Positions 7,788 through 19,691 of a stretch of DNA of 64,000 nucleotides are shown in pieces (the stretch's first letter is position 1; every line of letters starts with the position of its first letter). A program made the translations under genes and the position numbers. Origin of the DNA: Methanoculleus marisnigri JR1 (GTDB taxonomy: Archaea > Halobacteriota > Methanomicrobia > Methanomicrobiales > Methanoculleaceae); the NCBI RefSeq assembly GCF_000015825.1, contig NC_009051.1, forward strand, positions 1,296,695 through 1,360,694. The letters are read 5' to 3'. The notes below the pieces were generated by a model that was not told where the DNA came from, did not search any database, and was given only the letters and a program-made list of their open reading frames with translations.

Positions 7788-9716
7788 CTACCGCCCTTTC
7801 CCTTCCTGCAGCCTCTTGATCATATCCCGCAGAGCAATCGCCCGCTCGAACTCCAGGCGCTCCGCCGCCTCCCGCATATCGGCCTCGAGTTCGATGATCA
7901 GGTTCGGGACTTCGGACTTCGGGACGTGTTTGATATCGGTGATATCGACCTCTTTTTCGCGGATCGGTTTTACGATCGTCTGCGGCGTGATGCCGTGCCG
8001 GACGTTGTAGTCGAGCTGCATCGCCCGCCGCCGCCCGGTCTCGGCCATCGCTTTCTTGATCGAGTCGGTCATGGTGTCGGCGTAGAGCACGACCTTCGCG
8101 TTGACGTTCCGGGCGGCCCGCCCGATGGTCTGGACGAGGCTTCTCGCGTCGCGGAGGAACCCTTCCTTGTCGGCGTCGAGGATGCCGACGAACCCCACCT
8201 CGGGGATGTCGAGCCCCTCCCGCAGGAGGTTGATCCCGACGAGGACGTCGTACTTCCCGAGACGGAGCTGCCGGATGATCTCCGTCCGCTCGATGGTGTC
8301 GATCTCGGAATGGAGGTAGCGGGTCTTGATCCCCTGCTCGGCGAGATACTCCGAGAGTTCCTCGGCGAGCCGCTTTGTAAGGGTCGTCAGCAGTATGCGG
8401 TCGCCGCGTTCGATGGTGGCCCGGATCTCCGTCATCACGTCCGGGATCTGCCCCTCGATCGGCCGGATCTCGACTGCCGGGTCGACGAGCCCCGTGGGCC
8501 GGATGATCTGCTCCGCGACGCTCGATCGTTTCAGTTCGTAGTCGCCGGGGGTCGCCGAGACGAAGATGACGTTTTTCATGTAGCCCGAGAACTCCTCGAA
8601 CTTCAGCGGCCGGTTGTCGAACGCCGACGGGAGCCTAAAGCCGTAGTCCACGAGGGACTTCTTCCGCGAGTAGTCGCCGTTGTACATCCCCCTGACCTGG
8701 GGCAGGGTCTGGTGGCTCTCGTCGATCACCATCAGGAAGTCCTCGGGGAAGTAGTCAAGCAGGCAGTAAGGCTGTTCGCCGGCTTTTCTCCCGTCGAAGT
8801 GGCGGGAGTAGTTCTCGATCCCCTTGCAGGTCCCGGTCTCGCGGAGCATATCGATGTCGTAGAGTGTCCGCTGGCGGAGGCGATGCGCCTCGAGCATATC
8901 GAGGTTCGGGAGCCACTCCTCGAGTTCCTGCTCGATCGAGGCTATCGCCCGCTCCTTCTCCTCCTCGGGGGCGACGAAGTGCCTGGCCGGGTAGACGAAG
9001 AAGTAGTCCATCGCCTCCAGCCGCTCTCCCGAGGTCTTGTCGATCTCGCTGATCCGGTCGATCTCGTCCCCGAAGAGTTCGATACGGATGATGTTGTTGA
9101 AGTAGCCGGGGACGATATCGATGGTGTCGCCCTTCACGCGGAACCGGCCCGGCATGAGCTCGATGTCGTTTCGCTCGAACTGGATGTCGACGAGTCTCCT
9201 GATGATATCATCCCGCCGCATCCTGTCGCGGACCTTCATCTCAAAGCCCATCCCCTGGAAGTTTTCGGGGTTCCCGAGACCGTAGATGCAGGAGACCGAG
9301 GCGACGATGATGGTGTCCGGGCGGGAGAGAAGCGATGCTGTGGCCGCAAGCCGCATCTGCTCGATCTTGGGGTTGATCTGGGCGTCTTTCTCGATGTAGA
9401 GGTCGCGCTTCGCGATGTAGGACTCAGGCTGGTAGTAGTCGTAGTAGGAGACGAAGTACTCCACCCGGTTATCGGGGAAGAACGACCTGAACTCGTTGTA
9501 GAGCTGGGCGGCAAGCGTCTTGTTGTGGGCTATGACGAGGGTGGGCTTCTGGACCTCCTCGACGACGTTTGCTATCGTAAACGTCTTCCCCGACCCCGTG
9601 ACCCCGAGGAGGGTCTGGTACTGCTCGCCGCGGGAAAGCCCGTCGGTAAGTTTCCGGATCGCGTCGGGCTGCGAGCCGGTTGGCTTAAAATCCGCTTTAA
9701 GGTGAAATGCCGTCAT
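7788..9716 (-). CDS. uvrB: Excinuclease ABC subunit B
   Basis: A 642-residue helicase-like damage-verification subunit of nucleotide excision repair. It has Walker A GVTGSGKT near residue 40, the beta-hairpin region YYDYYQPESYIAKRD, DESH-type motif II, the helicase motif QTIGRAARN, and a C-terminal UVR motif (ERLEFERAIALRDMIKRL) that contacts UvrC. Length is normal for the family. The ATG overlaps the uvrC stop by a TCAT (minus-strand ATGA), so it is the last gene of a coupled uvrA-uvrC-uvrB operon. Confidence 0.97.
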   Translation of the reverse strand: MTAFHLKADFKPTGSQPDAIRKLTDGLSRGEQYQTLLGVTGSGKTFTIANVVEEVQKPTLVIAHNKTLAAQLYNEFRSFFPDNRVEYFVSYYDYYQPESYIAKRDLYIEKDAQINPKIEQMRLAATASLLSRPDTIIVASVSCIYGLGNPENFQGMGFEMKVRDRMRRDDIIRRLVDIQFERNDIELMPGRFRVKGDTIDIVPGYFNNIIRIELFGDEIDRISEIDKTSGERLEAMDYFFVYPARHFVAPEEEKERAIASIEQELEEWLPNLDMLEAHRLRQRTLYDIDMLRETGTCKGIENYSRHFDGRKAGEQPYCLLDYFPEDFLMVIDESHQTLPQVRGMYNGDYSRKKSLVDYGFRLPSAFDNRPLKFEEFSGYMKNVIFVSATPGDYELKRSSVAEQIIRPTGLVDPAVEIRPIEGQIPDVMTEIRATIERGDRILLTTLTKRLAEELSEYLAEQGIKTRYLHSEIDTIERTEIIRQLRLGKYDVLVGINLLREGLDIPEVGFVGILDADKEGFLRDARSLVQTIGRAARNVNAKVVLYADTMTDSIKKAMAETGRRRAMQLDYNVRHGITPQTIVKPIREKEVDITDIKHVPKSEVPNLIIELEADMREAAERLEFERAIALRDMIKRLQEGKGR

Positions 9717-11259
9717 GGTACCACCGTCTTCTTCCGGAGCGTTCTGTGATACGTGATCGCGAACCGGTGCGCCTCGTCGCGGATCTCCTGGAGGAAGAGC
9801 GACGCCTTCTCGTGCTTCTCAAGCGGCAGGGGGTGGGAGAAGCCCGGCACGAAGACCTCCTCCTCGCGCTTCGCGATCGCCGCGATCGGGACCTTGATCC
9901 CGAGGTCTCTCAGCACCGCGGTTGCCGCCGCAAGCTGCCCCTTCCCGCCGTCGATGAGGATCAGGTCGGGGAACTCGCCGCCCTCCTTCTGGAGCCGCGA
10001 GTATCGCCGGCGGACCACCTCGGCGATGGCCGCGAAGTCGTCGACGCCCTCGACCGTCCGTATCCGGAATCGCCGGTAGTTTCGTTTGTCGGGCTTCCCC
10101 CAGAGGAACCGGACCATCGAGCCCACCATCGCCGTCCCGGAGAGGTGGGAGATATCGAAGCACTCGATCGCGACCGGGAGGTCCGGGAGGTGCAGGTGGC
10201 GTTTCAGTTCGTCCAGTTTGATCCGGTCGCCGAAGAACGCGATCTCCACGTTCTTTTTGACCAGGTCGAGCAGATTCTTCTTCTCGCCCCGCTGCGGCAC
10301 GACCACCCGGACTTTAGTGCCCCGGAGGTGGGAGAGATAGCCGGCGACCGCGTCGTCGACCGGCACGGGCAGGATCACCTCCTCCGGCGGCTCGTGGTCG
10401 GCGTAGTAGCGGGCGAGGAACTCCTCCAGGAACCCCTCCGTCTCGTCGAAGGTGTACTCGCGCTTCCCGGCAAGCGTTCCCCGGTCGACGTTGAAGAGCA
10501 TCAGAAAGACGGTTCCCTCGCTTGCGATATAGTTGACGATATCCTCGTTGTAGGTCTTCTGCCGGTCGACGTGCTGGCGTTCGCGCAGCCCCTCAAGGGC
10601 TGTGATCTGGTTGCGGAGCTCCATCGCCCGCTCGTACTCCTGCCGCTCTGCCGAGGCTGCCATCTCCTCGCGGAGCGTCCGGATGAGCCCGGCGATATCC
10701 CCTTTCAGGACCGCTTCGGCCCTCCTGACCCTTTCGCGGTATTCGTCCTCGCCGATCCTTCCCGTGCAGGGGGCGCTGCACGAGCCGATGTGTGCACGGA
10801 GGCACGGGCGGCGGGGGAGGCGCCGGCACGACCGGAGGCCGAAGAGCGATTTTAAGAGGCGCAGCAGGTCTTCGCGCTCTCGTGCGGAGACGAAAGGCCC
10901 GTAGTACCGGCCGTTCCCATCGGGCTGGCGGGCGGTGTGGATCCGGGGGTAGGGCTCGTCGGTGATATGGATGTAGGCGTACCGCTTCGCGTCCTTGAGG
11001 TCGATGTTGTACTTCGGCTGGTGCTTCTTGATCAGGGTGTTCTCGAGGATGAACGCCTCGACCTCGTTGTCGGTGACGATGAAGTCGAGGCCGGCGATCG
11101 CGGCGACGAGCCTGCCGGTCTTCGGATCGAGGTCGTGCCGGGAGAAATAACTCGATACCCGGCGCCGGAGGTTCTTCGCCTTCCCGACATAGATGATGGT
11201 CCCCTCACTGTCGGAGAAGAGGTAGCATCCGGGTTCGGTCGGAAGACTCTGGGTATCGA

Positions 11260-11263
<4 letters not shown>
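9713..11263 (-). CDS. uvrC: Excinuclease ABC subunit C, lacking the C-terminal HhH domain
   Basis: A 516-residue dual-incision nuclease. A GIY-YIG domain lies at residues ~10-95 (GCYLF ... [13 protein letters not shown]), then a cysteine cluster ([17 protein letters not shown]), a UVR motif ([16 protein letters not shown]), and an RNase H-like nuclease domain with [11 protein letters not shown] and [10 protein letters not shown]. The protein ends just after [13 protein letters not shown], where bacterial UvrC continues into tandem helix-hairpin-helix motifs, so those are absent. The start at 11263 overlaps the uvrA stop by 4 bases. The same frame stays open upstream, but that stretch is antisense-free shadow inside uvrA. 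Confidence 0.95.
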
Positions 11264-14064
<2,801 letters not shown>

Positions 14065-14115
14065 TCTCCTGTCCTGATAACTTGATCTTCTGAGCTCATA
14101 GGCATTTGCGATCCA

Positions 14116-14130
14116 AAATTTTTAAATACT
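14116..14130 (-). promoter_or_regulatory. Probable TATA region of the uvrACB operon
   Basis: On the minus strand AGTATTTAAAAATT sits about 55-65 bases upstream of the uvrA start. It is the only AT-rich stretch in the leader. Confidence 0.45.
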
Positions 14131-14186
14131 ACCCGGGCGTTTCGCCCGCGACCGGGACCATCCCGGTGAGAGAACAGGTCTCCTTT

Positions 14187-14214
14187 CGCAGGGGCGGGGA
14201 GGACCCGCCCTGCG
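14187..14214 (-). terminator. GC hairpin downstream of the ferritin-like gene
   Basis: CGCAGGGGCGGG and CCCGCCCTGCG pair around a 5-base loop with one bulged G, 30 bases past the stop of the ferritin-like gene. There is no clear oligo-T after it, so a terminator or mRNA-end stabiliser role is only suggested. Confidence 0.4.
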
Positions 14215-14244
14215 AGGAAAGATGACGTGAAGGGGCGGTGGCGG

Positions 14245-14694
14245 TTACCACGCCTCAGGGTATGCCATGTTGGTGTAGATGTCTTCGAGCCGGGCCTTGT
14301 GCCCCTTCTCCATATTTGCGAGCTGGACAAAGACCGTCTGCTGCTCTGCATCCGCGGAGGCAAGCTGTGTGTACATCTGGGCAGCCTGGAGTTCCTTCTT
14401 GATGGCAAGGACCAGGCCGTCGAGCGGCTTCATATCGACCGAGAGCTCGGGCTCTTCGATGGAGTCGGTGATCTTGTAGTCCCTAGCCGCGACAAAGTGC
14501 ATCTGATTTACATCGCGGAGCAGCAGACCCTGGAGGTACTCCCGGTGGCCCTTCTCGTCCTCGGCAAGGTCGAGGAAGAGCGTCTTCAGGTTTGCATCCT
14601 TCACCCTGTCGGCGACCGACCTGTAGAAGGTGTACGACTCTACTTCGCTGTCGATGGCGTTCGTGATGATCTTCTGGAAGTCTTCGGAGTTCAT
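14245..14694 (-). CDS. Ferritin-like / rubrerythrin-type diiron protein
   Basis: A 149-residue four-helix protein. Two half-sites for a diiron centre are visible: E..E near SEVESYTFY with EDEKGHREYL, and KKELQAAQMY with NMEKGHKARL. These are the (E)xxH patterns of ferritin-like and rubrerythrin proteins. No rubredoxin-type cysteines are present, so the rubredoxin domain of classical rubrerythrin is missing. A role in iron or peroxide handling is likely. The start is fixed by AAGGAG about 7 bases upstream. A palindrome over the predicted transcription start suggests tight control. Confidence 0.85.
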   Translation of the reverse strand: MNSEDFQKIITNAIDSEVESYTFYRSVADRVKDANLKTLFLDLAEDEKGHREYLQGLLLRDVNQMHFVAARDYKITDSIEEPELSVDMKPLDGLVLAIKKELQAAQMYTQLASADAEQQTVFVQLANMEKGHKARLEDIYTNMAYPEAW

Positions 14695-14751
14695 GGTTCA
14701 TATCTCCTTTTTTCGGTAGGGTCTCCGGCCCGGGGGCCGGCTGGATGATTG

Positions 14752-14769
14752 GTTCGTAATTATACGAAC
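14752..14769 (-). promoter_or_regulatory. Palindromic operator in the ferritin-like gene leader
   Basis: GTTCGTA and TACGAAC are perfect 7-bp arms around ATTA. The site lies 58 bases upstream of the start codon and about 20-25 bases downstream of the TATA box, which is where transcription should begin. A repressor bound here would block RNA polymerase. Confidence 0.6.
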
Positions 14770-14789
14770 TAAACACACCATTGTGGGTG

Positions 14790-14799
14790 CAAATATTTA
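14790..14799 (-). promoter_or_regulatory. TATA box of the ferritin-like gene
   Basis: On the minus strand TAAATATTTG, about 100 bases upstream of the start. It gives a predicted leader of roughly 70 bases that includes the palindrome and a CCGGCC/GGCCGG stem at 14726-14741. Confidence 0.5.
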
Positions 14800-15022
14800 C
14801 ATCTTTCTCTTTTAACCCGGCTTCCGGCCGTATCCCTCCCCCATGGGCGGAAGGGGCGTCCAGGAAGCCTCCACGGCATCATTCCCTCTGTTCTGCCGGC
14901 GCGCTTCATGCAGCGACCCACGGCTTTCGCGCCCGGGCCGGGTCCTGATACCGGCACCAGGAAGGGTCAGGTTTTTGCAGTTCCCGGGCCAACGCTCTAC
15001 CCTCAACGGGGAAGACTTTTTC

Positions 15023-15745
15023 ATGCGGGAAAAGCGGATAGTGCCGGGTGCGGGCGCGCCCCGGCGGGTGGCCAGGATCGTGCAGGACCGGCACGGGAAC
15101 GAGATCGAGATATTCGACCCGCCGTTCTACCGGAGGGAGTTCGAGGACGCCTACCGGTTCATCATCGATGAATACCGGGTGGCGCAAAGAGAGATCGCTC
15201 TCTTCCTCCCCTGTGCCGTGCGGAAACCCTACAGCCGGAGCCCGAGCCACAAACTCTTCCGGCGGATCATCGACGGCGTCCTTGCCCCGGAGGACTACCA
15301 TATCGTCGTGTTCGGCACCTGCGGAACCGTCCCCGCGGAGCTCGAGGGCATGTACCCCTACCGAAACTACCACTACATGCTCGGCAAGACCACGGACGAG
15401 CGGGTCCGGCGGGATTTCCACCGGATCGAGGTCTACCGGCTGAAGGGCTACCTCGAGAAGACCCGCGACACCTACCGGCACCGGCTCGCCTACTGCATTG
15501 GGCCGTTTAGGAAGGCCATGGTGGAGGCCGCGGAAGCGACCGGGATCGCCGTCGACCTCCTCCCCTCCGATCCGATGATCGAGCGCCTCTACGACATCGA
15601 CTGCCCGTTCCCGGAGGGCAGCCTCTCGATGCAGGGCTACATCGACGAGTTCCGCGAGGGGCTCGAGAGGCTGGCGGGGAAGCTACACGCCGGGGGCACG
15701 GCCCTGGAAGGGTGCCCGGAGCGGCGGGGGCCGGCGAGGGCGTGA
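15023..15745 (+). CDS. DUF5591-domain protein, archaeosine-synthase (ArcS)-like
   Basis: A 240-residue protein with the conserved block LPCAVRKPYSRSPSHKLFR near residues 60-80 and the FGTCGTVPAELEGMYPYRNYHY region. These are hallmarks of the DUF5591 domain found in archaeal archaeosine synthase and TGT-related proteins, which modify base 15 of tRNA. Here the domain is free-standing, without PUA or TGT domains. The start at 15023 follows a long upstream stretch in the same open frame with no coding character. Function beyond family assignment is inference. Confidence 0.75.
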   Translation: MREKRIVPGAGAPRRVARIVQDRHGNEIEIFDPPFYRREFEDAYRFIIDEYRVAQREIALFLPCAVRKPYSRSPSHKLFRRIIDGVLAPEDYHIVVFGTCGTVPAELEGMYPYRNYHYMLGKTTDERVRRDFHRIEVYRLKGYLEKTRDTYRHRLAYCIGPFRKAMVEAAEATGIAVDLLPSDPMIERLYDIDCPFPEGSLSMQGYIDEFREGLERLAGKLHAGGTALEGCPERRGPARA

Positions 15746-15813
15746 TTGGGTGCGAAGGAAAAGAGTTGTTTAAAATTCGTTGACTGCCTTCTAGTCTCCT
15801 TCGATTGCACCTG

Positions 15814-15940
15814 GCACCGATTTCAGGGGGATATCGCCGAGAGGGGGGTGGGGACAGGGGAGGGGGGAATACTCCCCCCTCCCCGTCAGCCCCTTCCCCA
15901 GGGGCGATAGCCACCACGGTCCACTGCACCGGGCTTTCTC
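15814..15940. repeat. Hairpin-chain intergenic repeat, compact copy D
   Basis: About 127 bp in the convergent gap 15746-16041. The left end is CACCGATTTCAGGGGGATATCGCC. A long stem GGGGAGGGGGG/CCCCCCTCCCC around AATACT follows. The right end is GGGGCGATAGCCACCACGGTCCACTG. It holds the two ends and a single central stem, so it looks like a minimal member of the family. The flanks at 15746-15813 and 15941-16041 show no gene. Confidence 0.72.
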
Positions 15941-16041
15941 CTCGCTTCAGTCGCTCTGTTCGTCGTGGCTAACTCACAACTTCAGGCATATAATCCAGGG
16001 TATTTGCAGTCTCACTCAATCGAAATAGTATCAAAACCCCC

Positions 16042-17334
16042 TCACTTCGGCTTATACCGCCCCCACTTCTCGAGCGCCTCCGAAAGTGCGGGAGCCTTCT
16101 TCGCCTTCTCCTCAAGCGTCTCCCCCTCCTTCCAGGCCTCGATCGCCTGCATGGCGGCCTCTGCGCCCGCCCGCGTCCCCTTCGGGTGGCCGTGGATGCC
16201 GCCGCTGACCAGGAGAACGAGTTCGCTGCCGTAGATGTCGAGGACGTCCGGCACGAGCCCGGGGTGGAGGCCGCCCGACGAGACCGGGAAAGCGGACTTG
16301 ATATTACCCCAGTCCTGGTCGAGGGCCATGTGGTCGACGGCGTTCGTATGCTTCTCCCGGAGCATGTCCGCAAGCACCGTGGCCTCCGCCCGGGTGCCGA
16401 CCAGTTTGCCCACAGCGGTCCCGGTGTGGATCTGCGCAACACCGACGAGCCGCATCATCTTCGCCAGGAACTGCATCGTGATCCCGTGCTTCTCGTCCCG
16501 GTCGAAGGCCGCGTGCATCGCCCGGTGGGCGTGGATCGCAAGCCCGAGGTCGGAGCAGTAGTCCCGGAGGGTCGCGACGGCAGCGGTTCCGGCAACCACG
16601 ACGTCGATCATCGCGTAGTTCCAGCCGTAATCGGCAAGCATCTTCGCCCGCTTCTCCATCGTCTCGGTGTCGGCGGTGATGTTGATGAACGCGGACTTCA
16701 CGTCGCCGGTCTCCTGCTCGGCCCGATCGCGCATCTTCGCCATCGCCCGGACGCGGTCATCGAACCGGTTGAACGACTGGGACGTCAGGTTCTCGTCGTC
16801 CTTGACGAAGTCGAACCCGCCCATCCAGGTCTCGTAACCGACCTCTGCGTGTTCCTCTGCCGTGAAGCCTACCTTCGGCTTCGGCACCGCTCCCGTGAGC
16901 GGCCGCCCCCGGATCTTCATCATATCCCGGATCCCCTCCATACCGAAGTGCGGGCCTTTGAAGTGGCGGAGGTATTCGGCCGGGAGCGAAGCGTCGATCA
17001 GCCTGAGACGGTCGAGCGCCTTCATCCCGAAGACGTTCCCGGCGATCCCGCTCAGGAGCTGGGCCGCGTTCCCCTCCTCCCAGAGGGCGAGGGGGTAGGC
17101 GATCTTCACGTAATTCCCCTCGATCTCGAACGCCTTCGCCTGGAGGTCCCGCATCCGGGGCGGCAGGGTAAAGAGCGTGGTCCAGGTTCCGGTCGAACTC
17201 TCCGACGCGATCCTCCCGACCGCCTCTTCCTTGCTGATCCCCGCCGCAGGCTCGAAGTAGTAGAGGGCTACGAGCTCGTCCGGGCCCGGGGTGTGGTTTA
17301 AATCAACAAACTCTTCGTACCAGTCAATCGCCAT
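16042..17334 (-). CDS. rbcL: Ribulose-bisphosphate carboxylase, large chain, type III
   Basis: A 430-residue archaeal RuBisCO. Active-site blocks are present: the first catalytic lysine in AVPKPKVGF, the carbamylated-lysine motif GGFDFVKDDENL, AHRAMHAAF, the loop with the TGTAVGKLVG lysine, and the phosphate-binding SSGGLHPG and SGGIHGHPKG. Length and sequence fit form III, which in archaea works in AMP/nucleoside salvage or, with phosphoribulokinase, in a reductive hexulose-phosphate route. No small subunit is nearby, as expected. The start follows GAGGTGAT; an ATG 78 bases upstream is unlikely because the family N-terminus begins here. Confidence 0.96.
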   Translation of the reverse strand: MAIDWYEEFVDLNHTPGPDELVALYYFEPAAGISKEEAVGRIASESSTGTWTTLFTLPPRMRDLQAKAFEIEGNYVKIAYPLALWEEGNAAQLLSGIAGNVFGMKALDRLRLIDASLPAEYLRHFKGPHFGMEGIRDMMKIRGRPLTGAVPKPKVGFTAEEHAEVGYETWMGGFDFVKDDENLTSQSFNRFDDRVRAMAKMRDRAEQETGDVKSAFINITADTETMEKRAKMLADYGWNYAMIDVVVAGTAAVATLRDYCSDLGLAIHAHRAMHAAFDRDEKHGITMQFLAKMMRLVGVAQIHTGTAVGKLVGTRAEATVLADMLREKHTNAVDHMALDQDWGNIKSAFPVSSGGLHPGLVPDVLDIYGSELVLLVSGGIHGHPKGTRAGAEAAMQAIEAWKEGETLEEKAKKAPALSEALEKWGRYKPK

Positions 17335-17474
17335 AGAATCACCTCTTGAAGGAAGGGGTGCCCGGGTAGAAAAACCTTCCATTCGGAGCAGGGTAAAGAA
17401 CGCTGCAATCACTTTCTCCCCGCAGGCGCCGGGTTTATCTGCCGGCGGGTCGAGAGGAAAGCAGAAGGAGTCTT

Positions 17475-18308
17475 ATGGAACGAAAAGCCGATAATTTGCG
17501 CCCGCTCTTCGATTACGATGCAGAGAGACCGCCCGCGATCGAGATTGGCGGCACCGACATCTCGGTCCGCGACCTGACCTACCAGACTGCCCCGGGCCGG
17601 GGGGTTCGGGCCTACCTGGTGACCCCGGCAAGAGAGGAGGGGACGCGTTCTGCTGCCGTCCTCTACCTCCACCCGGGACTTGGTTCCCGCGCCACGTTCC
17701 TCGCCGAGGCCGTGGCCCTTGCCGGGATGGGTGCGGCCTCCCTGCTCGTCGACGCTCCCTGGGCCGCCGATACGGCAGCAGCCTGGGGTCAGGCAGTCAC
17801 AGATCCCGAGGAGGCCGTGCGGGAGCATAACCGGACGGTGATCGACCTTCGCCGGGGGATAGATCTCCTCGTAGCGCAGCCGGGCATCGATCCGGACCGG
17901 ATCGGGTTCGTAGGCCACAGTGTCGGGGCGCTTTTCGGGGCGGTGCTCGCCGGCGTCGATCGGCGTCTTCGAGCCGCCGTCCTGATGGCGGGCACCGGAA
18001 GGTTTGTCGATGTCGCCGCGGTGAACCTGCCCGACCTGCAGGGCGAGAAATTCGAGCATTACCGCCGGACGCTCGCGGAACTCGACCCTGCCGTCTGGGT
18101 CGGCCGTGCCGCACCCACCCCGCTCTTCTTCCAGGCCGCTCTTCGCGACGAGTTCTTCACGGAGGAGCAGGCCCGGGAGTTCTTCGAGCAGGCAGGCGAA
18201 CCGAAGTCGCTCGAGTGGTACGACGCAGGCCATTTCCTTGACGAAGCGGCCCGCCGCGACCGTATCGCGTGGCTGGCCGGGGTGCTCTCGCTGGAGCGTT
18301 CCCGGTAA
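17475..18308 (+). CDS. Alpha/beta hydrolase (dienelactone-hydrolase-like)
   Basis: A 277-residue hydrolase. The oxyanion region YLHPGLGSRATF, the nucleophile elbow GHSVGA near residue 155, an acid in RDEFFTEEQ and the histidine in YDAGHFLDEAA make a complete Ser-Asp-His triad. No signal peptide, so it is cytoplasmic. Substrate unknown. It is divergent from rbcL across 140 bases and has AAGGAG upstream of its ATG. Confidence 0.85.
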   Translation: MERKADNLRPLFDYDAERPPAIEIGGTDISVRDLTYQTAPGRGVRAYLVTPAREEGTRSAAVLYLHPGLGSRATFLAEAVALAGMGAASLLVDAPWAADTAAAWGQAVTDPEEAVREHNRTVIDLRRGIDLLVAQPGIDPDRIGFVGHSVGALFGAVLAGVDRRLRAAVLMAGTGRFVDVAAVNLPDLQGEKFEHYRRTLAELDPAVWVGRAAPTPLFFQAALRDEFFTEEQAREFFEQAGEPKSLEWYDAGHFLDEAARRDRIAWLAGVLSLERSR

Positions 18309-18516
18309 CGCCTCCCCGGTATCGGGACAGGTCGCCTTGTTATTACAAATACAATTTTTTGTTATAAAAGGTAAAATTTATTATACAGTTGATTCTTACC
18401 AATACGTGGCCAGGCGACGATGGAACCTGCCTGCGCCTCGTCCGTCATACCCTGCAGCGTGCTACTGCACGTCCGTCATACACCCACCCAATCACTTTTT
18501 AGGGCGCACAGCGACC
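18309..18516. other. Intergenic gap with AT-rich tract
   Basis: The first 90 bases are AT-rich (18345-18400), unlike the surrounding DNA. A 12-base direct repeat (CGTCCGTCATAC) occurs twice further on. No gene and no hairpin-chain element is seen, although the flanking genes converge. Confidence 0.4.
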
Positions 18517-18807
18517 TCACTCGGAGATCCCGTCGAGAACCTTCTCGATCCGGTCCACCTTCGCCTCGATCCGCTCCATCGACTGCCGCAGCATCTGGAG
18601 TTCCCCGCCAGCCGCACCGCTCTTCGGTCCCGCCGCACTCGCGATCTGGTCTTCGATCCACTCCTTGAGCCTTACGACGATGATGAAGAGCAGCGTCAGA
18701 ACACCCAGATTAATGATAACGTAGACGGAACCGGCAAGCACGGTATTCAAAGAGTTCGAATCGCCAAACAAGCCGTTGATAAGGCAGCTGATCACGAGCA
18801 ATGGAGC

Positions 18808-19230
18808 TCATCCCAATACTCTCGCAATCATGACGCTGCATGCCAGGTGGATCAGGCCGAGGAATGAGTGCTCATACCGCTCGTATCTTGGAACAATCTT
18901 CTTAAACGCTTCAATCCAGCTGAAGAACCGCTCTACCGCACTGCGCTTTTTGTAGAGTTCTGGATCAAACCAGAATGGCCTCCCTCGTTTCGGCTGTTTC
19001 CGCGATCTCTGGTTGACCGGGATGTTGCTCTTAATTCCCCGGTTCCGGTTGTACTGACGAATCTCCCGGGCATCATAGGCCGCATCTGCGGAGATGATCG
19101 TGGGACGAACCGACACCTCCGGAATCTCAAATCCTTCAAGGGTTGGCTCGTAGAGTCGGGAATCATGGGTATTTGCCGGTACAACCGTGCAGGCAAGCGG
19201 GAGACCGTTCCGATCGACCAGAGCACTCAT
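18808..19230 (-). CDS. IS5-family transposase, C-terminal part (orfB)
   Basis: Carries the second and third catalytic acids of the DDE triad: ISADAAYDA and the C-terminal KKRSAVERFFSWIE block with the family-typical RYER. The listed ATG at 19230 is internal; the true protein is a fusion in which orfA slips -1 and enters this frame through TGYDGYKKVNGNK, which matches the usual IS5 sequence between the two parts. Confidence 0.85.
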   Translation of the reverse strand: MSALVDRNGLPLACTVVPANTHDSRLYEPTLEGFEIPEVSVRPTIISADAAYDAREIRQYNRNRGIKSNIPVNQRSRKQPKRGRPFWFDPELYKKRSAVERFFSWIEAFKKIVPRYERYEHSFLGLIHLACSVMIARVLG

Positions 19231-19241
19231 TTTGTTCCCGT

Positions 19242-19601
19242 TTACCTTTTTATAGCCATCATAGCCGGTTGATCCCCTTTTTTAGCGGGAATAGCCTTAG
19301 TATCGGTGGAACAGTGCGAGAGATCGATTTTTTTGATCTCGTACCCCGACCGGAGCAGGTCGAGGAAGATCGCCTGGTACACGCCTTTCTCGCAGAGTTC
19401 GAGGTGGTACCGGTGAACCGTCGATTTGGTGCCGTATTTAGCCGGTACATCGAGCCAGGAGCATCCGGTGGTCAGAACGTACAGGACGCCGTTGATCAGC
19501 CCGCGGGGATCACAGCGAGGTCGACCGATGTGCGGCTTCGTTGGGGGGAGGTGTTTCTGGACAATGTCCCAGAGATCATCGTCAATTTCCCGGAACGCCA
19601 T
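19242..19601 (-). CDS. IS5-family transposase, N-terminal part (orfA)
   Basis: A 119-residue frame starting MAFREIDDDLWDIV with the DUF4096-type segment (HIGRPRCDPRGLINGVLYVLTTG) and the first catalytic aspartate in HCSTDTKAIPA. It runs through GCT AAA AAA GGG at about 19275-19286 and stops 24 bases later. The A6 tract is the probable slippage site giving the full transposase. Small size of orfA and its intact frame suggest an active or recently active element. Confidence 0.85.
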   Translation of the reverse strand: MAFREIDDDLWDIVQKHLPPTKPHIGRPRCDPRGLINGVLYVLTTGCSWLDVPAKYGTKSTVHRYHLELCEKGVYQAIFLDLLRSGYEIKKIDLSHCSTDTKAIPAKKGDQPAMMAIKR

Positions 19602-19691
19602 GATCTCTAATTTTATCTGAGAAGACTTATAATTATAGGATCACCTCATGCAATAACGGCGCCCCACAGCGCCTTCAGGTAGAGTTTCCAC

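Larger units (their letters stand above)
18804..19647 (-). mobile_element. IS5-family insertion sequence, 844 bp
   Basis: Ends were set by restoring the interrupted host gene. The target duplication is ATG at 18801-18803 and 19648-19650. Imperfect terminal inverted repeats begin GAGCTCATCC on one side and GAGGTGATCC on the other (8 of 10 match). The element carries one transposase split over two frames and reads on the minus strand. Confidence 0.85.

Noticed and set aside
7760..7790. tRNA T-arm-like GGTTCGACC next to the uvrB stop
   Set aside because: No acceptor, D or anticodon stems can be placed around it.
14843..15022. N-terminal extension of the ArcS-like protein from an ATG at 14843
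   Set aside because: The stretch is Arg/Pro/Ser-rich and non-conserved in character, while the domain starts after 15023.
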